From positions 1 through 64,000 of the forward strand of contig DBOC01000006.1 in assembly GCA_002299895.1 (NCBI GenBank): 64,000 bases of DNA, given 5' to 3'. Both the position numbers and the translations under genes were made by a program. Below are positions 35,303 to 42,802 of the stretch, piece by piece. Each line of letters opens with the position of its first letter. Positions within the stretch are counted from its first letter, which is position 1. The notes beneath the pieces are model-generated. The model was not told the DNA's origin. It worked only from the letters and a program-made list of their open reading frames with translations, and searched no databases. Source of the stretch: Sphingomonadales bacterium UBA656 (lineage in GTDB: Bacteria; Pseudomonadota; Alphaproteobacteria; Sphingomonadales; Sphingomonadaceae).

Positions 35303-38157
35303 TCGGCGGCAATCCCGGTTTCCACGCGGCGCGATCGCGCCGACAGGGCCTCATATTCTTCCTGCCACTCGGTTGGCCCGTTGGAGGCGCTGATCTGAAC
35401 TGCCGTGACCTTATATTCGGGGCAATTGGTCGCCCAGTCACTATAGTCAGTCGTAACAACATTGGCTTGCGTTACCGCGTGGTGGAACGTGGTATACACA
35501 ACACCCGGGGCAACGCGGTCGGTCACATTGGCGCGCAAGGTTGTTTCGCCTGCACGGCTTGCCAGCTTCACCCAATCACCTGATTTGACGCCGCGATCTT
35601 CGGCATCCACAGGGTGGATTTCGAGCAGATCCTCAGGGTGCCACGCGACATTTTCCGTCCGACGTGTTTGTGCGCCGACATTATAATGGGACAATATCCG
35701 CCCGGTGGTCAGCAATAATGGGAAACGTGGGCCGGTTTTTTCATCCGTCGGGACATAATCGGTGACAACAAATTTGCCCTTGCCGCGAACAAAGCCATCA
35801 ATGTGCATGATAGGTGATCCGTCTGGCGCGTCGGCGTTCACGGGCCATTGCAGCGAACCAGCCTCCTCCAACCGCGCGAAGGATACGCCCGCAAAAGTTG
35901 GCGTAAGCCGTGCAATTTCGTCCATGATTTCGGATGGGTGGCTATAATTCCAATCCAGCCCCATCGCCTGTGCCAGCTTTTGCGTGACTTCCCAATCTTC
36001 CAAGCCGTTCATGGGTGTCATCACTTTGCGCACCGGTTGAATGCGGCGTTCGGCATTGGTGAAGGTGCCGTTCTTTTCCAAAAAGGTCGATCCGGGCAAG
36101 AAGATATGCGCGTAATTTGCGGTTTCGTTCAGGAATAAATCGTGCACGATCACACATTCCATCGCGGCTAGCCCAGCGGACACATGCGCCGTGTTCGGAT
36201 CGGACTGGAGGATATCCTCACCCTGACAATATAGCGCCTTGAAAACGCCATCGACCGCCGCGTCCAGCATGTTGGGAATGCGCAGGCCGGGTTCCGGATC
36301 CAGCGTTACGCCCCAGTCATTTTCAAACAGGGACCGCGCGTCATTGTCGCTGATATGGCGATAGCCGGCAAGCTCATGCGGGAAGCTGCCCATGTCACAG
36401 GCACCTTGGACGTTATTCTGACCGCGAAGCGGATTTACGCCAACGCCCCTGCGCCCAATATTGCCCGTTGCCATCGCCAAATTAGCGATGGCCATCACGG
36501 TTGAACTGCCTTGCGAATGCTCTGTCACACCCAAGCCATAATAGATCGCGCCATTGCCACCTGTGGCATAAAGCCGGGCCGCTGCGCGCAGTTCTTCGGC
36601 ATCGACCAATGTGACTGGCTGCAGATTTTCTGGGCTGTTGCGGGCTTGCGAGACAAATTCGGCCCAATGGCTATACTCGTCCCAATCGCAACGCTCGCGA
36701 ATGAAGGCTTCATTGGCCAGACCCTCGGTCACAATGACATGCGCCATCGCGGTCAGTGCCGCGACATTGGTGCCAGGGCGTAAAGGCAGATGATGCTGCG
36801 CCTCAATATGCGGCGAACGCACAATGTCGGTACGGCGCGGATCGATAACGATCAGCTTTGCACCGGGGCGTCCATCCTGCCCGCGCAAGCGGCGTTTCAT
36901 TCGGCTGGCAAAAACGGGGTGACCATCGGTGGGGTTTGCACCAATGATCAAGATGACATCGCTGTCCTCGACACTGTCAAAATCCTGCGTTCCGGCGCTG
37001 GTGCCAAAAGTGGTTTTTAGGCCATATCCGGTCGGAGAATGGCATACGCGCGCACAGGTATCGACGTTATTGTTACCAAAACCGGCACGCACAAGCTTTT
37101 GCACGAGGAAGGTTTCTTCATTGGTGCAGCGGCTGGACGTGATGCCGCCAAGGGCGTTGCGGCCATATTTGTCGCTAATCCGCTTCAGTTCGGACGCGGT
37201 ATAAGCAAAGGCCTCGTCCCATTCGACTTCGCGCCACGGGTCGCTGATCGATTTGCGGATCATGGGCTTCAGGATGCGTTCCTGATGCTGGGCATAGCCC
37301 CAAGCAAAGCGGCCCTTGACGCAGCTATGACCGCGATTGGCTTTGCCGTCTTTATAAGGAACCATACGGACCAATTGTTCGCCGCGCATTTCCGCGCGGA
37401 AGGTGCAGCCAACACCGCAATAGGCGCAAGTCGTTACGACGCTGCGCTCCGGTGTGCCGACTTCGACAACTTTTTTCTCGACCAAGGTTGCGGTCGGGCA
37501 GGCTTGCACACAGGCACCGCACGAAACGCATTCCGAACCCAGAAAATTATCGCTGGCAAGGCCGGCGGATATTTTAGAATCCCATCCTCTGCTTTCCATC
37601 GTGAGCGCAAGCGTGCCTTGCACTTCGTCACAGGCGCGGATGCAACGCGAGCAAGCGATGCACTTGCTCGGATCGAAATCAAAATAGGGGTTGGAGTGAT
37701 CTTTTTCCTGCCCCAAATGTGTCGCCTGCACATCATAACGCACATCGCGCAGGCCTACGGCGCCGGCCTGATCCTGCAATTCGCAGTCCCCATTGGCGGC
37801 GCATGTTAGACAATCGAGCGGATGGTCGGAAATATACAGTTCCATCACGCCTTTGCGCAATTTCGCCAGTTGCGGCGTTTGCGTGCGGACAACCATGCCA
37901 GGTTCAACAGGCGTTGTGCAGCTTGCGGGCGTGCCCCTGCGGCCATCAATTTCCACCAGACATAGACGGCATGAGCCATAGCTTTTGACGCTGTCCGTCG
38001 CGCATAATTTTGGAATGGAGGTGCCTTGTTCAGCCGCTGCACGCATGACGCTGGTGCCGGCGGGCACGGTGACCTCACGGCCATCAATCGTCAGCGAAAC
38101 CGCTTCGTCAGAGCGGCTTTCTGGTGTCCCGAAATCCTTTTGCGGCTGGTATGTCAT
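35299..38157 (-). CDS. fdsA: NAD-dependent formate dehydrogenase subunit alpha
   Basis: A 952-residue catalytic subunit that oxidises formate to CO2 at a bis-MGD molybdenum centre. In order: plant-type [2Fe-2S] with C52, C63, C66, C80; a His/Cys [4Fe-4S] site with H112, C116, C119, C125; two ferredoxin [4Fe-4S] motifs (CIACSRCIRAC and CVSCGACVQAC); the MGD-domain [4Fe-4S] motif CAYCGVGC; and CARVCHSPTGYGL, which carries the Mo-ligand cysteine (not selenocysteine). All cluster ligands are intact. It lies nine bases after mobA, which replaces the usual direct fdsB-fdsA junction. Confidence 0.96.
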   Translation of the reverse strand: MTYQPQKDFGTPESRSDEAVSLTIDGREVTVPAGTSVMRAAAEQGTSIPKLCATDSVKSYGSCRLCLVEIDGRRGTPASCTTPVEPGMVVRTQTPQLAKLRKGVMELYISDHPLDCLTCAANGDCELQDQAGAVGLRDVRYDVQATHLGQEKDHSNPYFDFDPSKCIACSRCIRACDEVQGTLALTMESRGWDSKISAGLASDNFLGSECVSCGACVQACPTATLVEKKVVEVGTPERSVVTTCAYCGVGCTFRAEMRGEQLVRMVPYKDGKANRGHSCVKGRFAWGYAQHQERILKPMIRKSISDPWREVEWDEAFAYTASELKRISDKYGRNALGGITSSRCTNEETFLVQKLVRAGFGNNNVDTCARVCHSPTGYGLKTTFGTSAGTQDFDSVEDSDVILIIGANPTDGHPVFASRMKRRLRGQDGRPGAKLIVIDPRRTDIVRSPHIEAQHHLPLRPGTNVAALTAMAHVIVTEGLANEAFIRERCDWDEYSHWAEFVSQARNSPENLQPVTLVDAEELRAAARLYATGGNGAIYYGLGVTEHSQGSSTVMAIANLAMATGNIGRRGVGVNPLRGQNNVQGACDMGSFPHELAGYRHISDNDARSLFENDWGVTLDPEPGLRIPNMLDAAVDGVFKALYCQGEDILQSDPNTAHVSAGLAAMECVIVHDLFLNETANYAHIFLPGSTFLEKNGTFTNAERRIQPVRKVMTPMNGLEDWEVTQKLAQAMGLDWNYSHPSEIMDEIARLTPTFAGVSFARLEEAGSLQWPVNADAPDGSPIMHIDGFVRGKGKFVVTDYVPTDEKTGPRFPLLLTTGRILSHYNVGAQTRRTENVAWHPEDLLEIHPVDAEDRGVKSGDWVKLASRAGETTLRANVTDRVAPGVVYTTFHHAVTQANVVTTDYSDWATNCPEYKVTAVQISASNGPTEWQEEYEALSARSRRVETGIAAE

Positions 38158-38166
38158 CTATCTACC

Positions 38167-38706
38167 TTATACCATATTCGTCTGTTGCGCAGCATATTGC
38201 GCAAGTTCCAAAGGCGTATTCAAATTGTGGAAAACATCTGCCGATGTGATCGCTTGCGCGCCACTTAATGCGATCCAGCGCCGCATCGAAAGGTCATCCT
38301 GATTGCGCAGATGCCGGTCAAGAACAGGCGCAAGTGCAACGGGCCACACGCCGAAAAGATAATGCCCGTTGATGTAAACGGCACGTCCATCAGCCAGATT
38401 GCACGGCAATGTTGGCACGGGGACAACGTCGCAGCCAGCGGTCAAAACGGTATCAAAGCCGTTTTGCTGCGCATATAAAAGTGCAGCATTTAGTCCGCCT
38501 AATGGTCCCATATCGGGGAACGGAGTGTCGTCCACCCATTCCATTCCCGGCCATGCCCGCCCACAGACAATGAGCCTATCGACCTGTTCGCGCAAACCAT
38601 CGGCCACATGTTCGATCAGCGGGCGACCGTTTAACAGTGCAGCGGCCTTGTCGCTGCCAAAGCGCGTCGCCTTGCCGCCGGCAATGATCGCGCCGAGCCG
38701 TTTCAC
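38167..38706 (-). CDS. mobA: Molybdenum cofactor guanylyltransferase
   Basis: A 179-residue nucleotidyltransferase that attaches GMP to molybdopterin, producing the MGD form that the formate dehydrogenase alpha subunit uses. The GTP-binding IIAGGKATRFGSDKA motif is at the start and GPLGGLNAAL with TAGCDVVPVP in the middle. It is placed inside the fds operon, overlapping fdsB by four bases, so cofactor finishing is co-expressed with the enzyme that needs it. Confidence 0.92.
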   Translation of the reverse strand: MKRLGAIIAGGKATRFGSDKAAALLNGRPLIEHVADGLREQVDRLIVCGRAWPGMEWVDDTPFPDMGPLGGLNAALLYAQQNGFDTVLTAGCDVVPVPTLPCNLADGRAVYINGHYLFGVWPVALAPVLDRHLRNQDDLSMRRWIALSGAQAITSADVFHNLNTPLELAQYAAQQTNMV

Positions 38707-40145
38707 CTGAAATCCTCTGGAAAATGCTTGATGGCGCTCATCACTGGATAAGGTGTGAAGCCACCCAAAGCGCAGAGTGACCCGAACTTCATAGTTTCGG
38801 ACAGATCTGCAATCAGCGCGAGATTTTCTTCGACATTTTTGCCTGCGATAATCTGGTCAAGTGTTTCGACACCGCGCGTGCTACCCAAGCGACAGGGCGT
38901 ACATTTTCCGCAACTTTCAACGGCACAAAATTCCATCGCAAAGCGCGCCATTTGCGCCATGTCGACACTATCGTCGAACACCGAGATACCCGCATGGCCG
39001 ACCAGCGCATCGGCAGCGGCAAACGCCTCATAATCGAGCGGTAAATCAAATTGCGTAGGCGGTATATAAGCGCCCAATGGGCCACCTACTTGCACGCAGC
39101 GCACAGGTCGGCCGCTCGCTGTGCCGCCGCCGATATCATTGACCAGTTCGCCCAATGTGATGCCGAATGCCACTTCATAAAGGCCGCCATGCTTTACATT
39201 GCCAGCAATCTGGATGGGCATTGTGCCTTTGGACCGGCCAGCACCATAAGCCGCATAAGCATCGCCACCATGCGTCATTATCCACGGCACAGCAGCGAGT
39301 GTCAGCACATTGTTCACGATGGTAGGCTTGCCAAATAAGCCTTCCAGAGCGGGCAGTGGCGGCTTGGCCCGCACTTCGCCCCTTTTGCCCTCCAGGCTGT
39401 TCAGCAGCGATGTCTCCTCGCCGCACACATAGGCGCCAGCGCCGACACGAACTTCGACGATAAATGGTGCAACCAAATGGGCCGAAAGCTTGATAGCAGC
39501 TTCCAATTTGGCGATAGCATGCGGATATTCGGAGCGAATATATACATATCCTTTGCTTGCCCCCACTGCGTATCCGGCAATCGCCATGCCTTCGATCAGC
39601 ATGAAAGGATCGCCCTCCATCACCATGCGGTCGGCAAAAGTTGCGCTATCACCTTCGTCGGCATTGCAGACGATGTATTTTTGGTCCGCATCCGCACGTG
39701 CAACGGTTTGCCATTTTATGCCCGCCGGAAAACCCGCGCCGCCGCGACCGCGAAGCCCCGAAGTCATGACCGTGTCGATGGTCGCCTGCGTACCCATTTC
39801 ACGGGCTTTTGCGAGTCCTAGCCAGCCTTCTGATGCGTAATAATCATCGAGCGAAAGTGGACGGGTTTTGCCCGCGCGCGCAAAAGTCAGACGCGATTGC
39901 TTGGCGATAAAAGGAATATCTTCAATGCGGCCCAAGGACGGCGCTTTGCCGTTGATGATGTCCGGAACCTGATCGACTGACACGGGGCCATAGCCAACGC
40001 CATCGATATCCACCAATGGCTCGAGCCATTGCATCCCCCAGCTCGAAACGCGCTCGACCGCAACGCCCGCTGCCAGGAACGCAGCCGCAACCGCGTCCGC
40101 CCCGCAAGCGATGGCCACCGCATCATCGGATATCCGGACGATCAC
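38703..40145 (-). CDS. fdsB: NAD-dependent formate dehydrogenase subunit beta
   Basis: A 480-residue diaphorase subunit homologous to NuoF of complex I. It has an N-terminal thioredoxin-like stretch of roughly 120 residues, the NADH-binding GLRGRGGAGFPAG, the FMN region CNADEGDSATFADR, and the [4Fe-4S] motif ESCGKCTPCRLG. It passes electrons from the alpha subunit to NAD+. Overlaps fdsG and mobA by four bases each. Confidence 0.95.
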   Translation of the reverse strand: MIVRISDDAVAIACGADAVAAAFLAAGVAVERVSSWGMQWLEPLVDIDGVGYGPVSVDQVPDIINGKAPSLGRIEDIPFIAKQSRLTFARAGKTRPLSLDDYYASEGWLGLAKAREMGTQATIDTVMTSGLRGRGGAGFPAGIKWQTVARADADQKYIVCNADEGDSATFADRMVMEGDPFMLIEGMAIAGYAVGASKGYVYIRSEYPHAIAKLEAAIKLSAHLVAPFIVEVRVGAGAYVCGEETSLLNSLEGKRGEVRAKPPLPALEGLFGKPTIVNNVLTLAAVPWIMTHGGDAYAAYGAGRSKGTMPIQIAGNVKHGGLYEVAFGITLGELVNDIGGGTASGRPVRCVQVGGPLGAYIPPTQFDLPLDYEAFAAADALVGHAGISVFDDSVDMAQMARFAMEFCAVESCGKCTPCRLGSTRGVETLDQIIAGKNVEENLALIADLSETMKFGSLCALGGFTPYPVMSAIKHFPEDFR

Positions 40146-40552
40146 ATGGCCTCCAATAATGTTTTGAACTTAGCACCGTCCAAACGGGCATGGACTGTGT
40201 CGCCAACCATGGCCGACGGCCCAACGGCGCATAATCCAAGGCAATAAATTGCCTCCACTTTTACGCGGCTTTGGTTATCGGCAATGGGGACCAATGCCTC
40301 TACGCCCCGGGCTTTACAGGCTTCGGCCCGGCACAATTTCAAAACGGGCCGGGCTTCGGCTTCTTTACGGAAATCATGATAGAAACTGACGACGCCATAA
40401 ACTTCGGCGCGTGTCAGGTTCAGCGCACTGGCAATTTCACGCATGGCATCTTCGCTGACATGACCAAACGCCTTTTGCACATCGTGCAAGATCGGCAGGA
40501 GCGGGCCTTCCCGATCCTTATGTTCGGCCAAAATGTCAGCGATAGACACCAT
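40142..40552 (-). CDS. fdsG: NAD-dependent formate dehydrogenase subunit gamma
   Basis: A 136-residue NuoE-like subunit with the thioredoxin-fold [2Fe-2S] ligands C74, C79 (CRAEAC) and C104, C108 (CLGLC). It starts directly after the frmA stop codon with no gap, tying formaldehyde and formate oxidation into one transcript. Confidence 0.95.
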   Translation of the reverse strand: MVSIADILAEHKDREGPLLPILHDVQKAFGHVSEDAMREIASALNLTRAEVYGVVSFYHDFRKEAEARPVLKLCRAEACKARGVEALVPIADNQSRVKVEAIYCLGLCAVGPSAMVGDTVHARLDGAKFKTLLEAM

Positions 40553-41665
40553 TTAGAAAACCACGACGCTGCGGATGCTTTCGCCCGCATGCATTAATTC
40601 GAAGGCTTTGTTGATTTCTTCCAGACCCATGACATGCGTGATCATGGGATCGATTTCGATCTTGCCGGTCATATACATGTCCACAATTTTGGGGACATCG
40701 GTCCGGCCCTTGGCGCCACCAAAGGCCGTGCCGCGCCAATTGCGGCCCGTTACCAATTGGAACGGACGCGTTGCAATTTCCTTACCCGCTTCAGCCACAC
40801 CAATGATGATGCTGGTGCCCCAGCCGCGATGGCAAGCCTCCAACGCGGTGCGCATCACCTCAGTATTGCCTGTGGCGTCAAAGGTATAATCTGCGCCACC
40901 GTCGGTCATCAGAACGATCTTGGCGACCACATCTTCACGGCTCATGCCCTTGGAATTGAGGAAGGCCGTCATCCCGAACTTGCGGCCCCACTCTTCACGA
41001 TCCGGATTGATATCCACGCCGATAATCATGCCCGCGCCAGCCAGACGCGCGCCCTGAATGACGTTGAGGCCAATACCGCCAAGGCCAAACACCACAACTG
41101 TGTCGCCGACCTGTACCTTCGCCGTGTTCACCACCGCACCAACGCCTGTGGTTACGCCGCAGCCAATGTAGCAGCTTGACTGGAACGGCGCATCCTCACG
41201 GATTTTGGCAACCGCGATCTCTGGCAAAACCGTAAAGTTCGAAAAGGTCGAGCAGCCCATATAATGGAAAATCGGCTGACCCTTATAGCTGAAGCGCGTC
41301 GTGCCATCGGGCATCAGCCCCTTACCCTGCGTTGCGCGGATCGCTGTGCAGAGGTTGGTTTTGCCAGACAGGCAGGACTTACACTGGCGGCATTCAGGGG
41401 TGTAAAGCGGTATGACATGGTCGCCCGCCTTGACGCTGGTCACGCCCGCGCCAACCTCACGCACAATCCCTGCGCCTTCATGCCCCAGAACGCTTGGGAA
41501 AATTCCCTCGCTGTCAAAACCATCCAGCGTATACGCATCGGTATGGCAAATCCCCGTTGCCATGATTTCGACCAAAACTTCGCCTGCCTTTGGACCTTCT
41601 AAATCCAATTCGACAATCTCCAATGGCTTTTTGGCTTCAAATGCAACAGCTGCGCGGGTCTTCAT
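40553..41665 (-). CDS. frmA: S-(hydroxymethyl)glutathione dehydrogenase (class III alcohol dehydrogenase)
   Basis: A 370-residue zinc enzyme that oxidises S-hydroxymethylglutathione (formaldehyde plus glutathione) to S-formylglutathione with NAD+. Catalytic zinc ligands are in [20 protein letters not shown] and [11 protein letters not shown]; structural zinc cysteines are in [33 protein letters not shown] is the NAD fold. It would clear formaldehyde made by the three Rieske demethylases. The S-formylglutathione hydrolase (frmB) that usually follows is not in this window. Confidence 0.95.
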   Translation of the reverse strand: MKTRAAVAFEAKKPLEIVELDLEGPKAGEVLVEIMATGICHTDAYTLDGFDSEGIFPSVLGHEGAGIVREVGAGVTSVKAGDHVIPLYTPECRQCKSCLSGKTNLCTAIRATQGKGLMPDGTTRFSYKGQPIFHYMGCSTFSNFTVLPEIAVAKIREDAPFQSSCYIGCGVTTGVGAVVNTAKVQVGDTVVVFGLGGIGLNVIQGARLAGAGMIIGVDINPDREEWGRKFGMTAFLNSKGMSREDVVAKIVLMTDGGADYTFDATGNTEVMRTALEACHRGWGTSIIIGVAEAGKEIATRPFQLVTGRNWRGTAFGGAKGRTDVPKIVDMYMTGKIEIDPMITHVMGLEEINKAFELMHAGESIRSVVVF

Positions 41666-41704
41666 GATGGCTATCCTTCAATGTTATCTGATTTTTCGCG
41701 AATT

Positions 41705-42562
41705 TTATTTGAACACAATAGTACGGTTGCCGTTGAGCATCACGCGATGTTCTAAATGGAGTTTAACTGCGCGCGCAAGTACCCGGCTTTCGGTGTCTTG
41801 GCCCTGCGCAATTAAATCGTCGACGGTGTCGGCATGGTCAACGATGGAAACGTCCTGCGTGATGATTGGCCCTTCGTCGAGGTCGGCGGTGACATAATGC
41901 GCTGTGGCGCCGACCATTTTGACGCCCCGTTCATGCGCGCGGTGATAAGGCTTCGCGCCTTTGAATCCTGGAAGAAAACTGTGGTGAATGTTAATCACTC
42001 GGCCATCGAGTTTACGGCAAAGTTGATCCGACAGGACTTGCATATAACGTGCGAGGATTATGAGGTCGACTTTCTGCTCCTCGACCATCGCAAGTAATTT
42101 TGCCTCTTGTTCCAGCTTATTTTCGGGTGTGATCGGTAAATGGTGAAAAGGCACGCCTTCATGCTCTGCACGGCGCTGCCAAGTCAAATGGTTGGATACC
42201 ACGCTGGTAACTTCCATCGGCAGTCGGTTGGTGGAGGTTCGGTAGAGCAAGTCATTCAAACAATGCCCGCCTTGGCTCACCATGATCATCGCGCGGAGTT
42301 TTTTGCGTAAATCGTGGAGGCTCCATTCCAAATGGAATGCAGTTGCCACAGGCAGAAATGCGGCGCGGAAACTTTCGATCGTGGTTTCCGCAGCGCATGA
42401 AACCGAAATGCGCATAAAGAACCGACCGTTGCTTTCGTCGCTATATTGCGAGCTCTCGACGATGTTGCAATCCTGACTGGCAATCGAGTTAGCCACAGCG
42501 GCTACGATACCTTTCCGGTCCTCGCACATGATCAGCAAAACAAAGTCAGCACCCGTTTTCAT
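41705..42562 (-). CDS. purU: Formyltetrahydrofolate deformylase
   Basis: A 285-residue enzyme that hydrolyses 10-formyl-tetrahydrofolate to formate and tetrahydrofolate. The N-terminal ACT domain (residues 5-80) is followed by the formyl-transferase fold with catalytic INIHHSFLPGFKGAKPYHRAHERG and TADLDEGPII. ATG 42562 is preferred because GGGA lies six bases upstream; an earlier in-frame start passes through the leader hairpin. It stands upstream of frmA and the fds genes on the same strand. Its likely job here is to recycle folate when sarcosine oxidases load it with one-carbon units. Confidence 0.94.
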   Translation of the reverse strand: MKTGADFVLLIMCEDRKGIVAAVANSIASQDCNIVESSQYSDESNGRFFMRISVSCAAETTIESFRAAFLPVATAFHLEWSLHDLRKKLRAMIMVSQGGHCLNDLLYRTSTNRLPMEVTSVVSNHLTWQRRAEHEGVPFHHLPITPENKLEQEAKLLAMVEEQKVDLIILARYMQVLSDQLCRKLDGRVINIHHSFLPGFKGAKPYHRAHERGVKMVGATAHYVTADLDEGPIITQDVSIVDHADTVDDLIAQGQDTESRVLARAVKLHLEHRVMLNGNRTIVFK

Positions 42563-42583
42563 TTTATTCCCTACTCCCATCGA

Positions 42584-42610
42584 AATTGGGCCCCGCGTAG
42601 CGGCCCAATT
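42584..42610 (-). promoter_or_regulatory. Long inverted repeat in the purU leader
   Basis: Perfect 9-base arms AATTGGGCC (42584-42592) and GGCCCAATT (42602-42610) with a nine-base loop, ending 21 bases before the purU start codon. There is no T tract on the purU side, so it is more likely an operator or a leader hairpin than a terminator. Confidence 0.5.
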
Positions 42611-42731
42611 CCGCACTCACCATCTGGTTCCGGCATATATTAGGTCTTCTAATCGCGATATGTAGATGATGTAATTGATTAAAGAATTTATTTTACCAAT
42701 CGCGAAAATTTGGTCAGTTGCTTGCATTGAG

Positions 42732-42757
42732 CTCCAGTTTCAGTTTACTGAGTGGAG
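42732..42757 (+). promoter_or_regulatory. Nested leader hairpin before the TonB receptor gene
   Basis: CTCCA/TGGAG (42732-42736, 42753-42757) encloses TCAGT-TT-ACTGA (42740-42751). It ends 45 bases before the start codon, in the long leader of the receptor gene. It may be chance; the nested pairing makes it worth noting. Confidence 0.3.
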
Positions 42758-42802
42758 TTTAAGAGCCCTCGCGTCGTCGGGGGATGGTTGAGGGGAAAGA
42801 AA

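Noticed and set aside
37039..37809. Plus-strand frame of 256 residues opposite fdsA
   Set aside because: Overlaps a gene with complete iron-sulfur and molybdenum motifs; composition is that of an antisense shadow.
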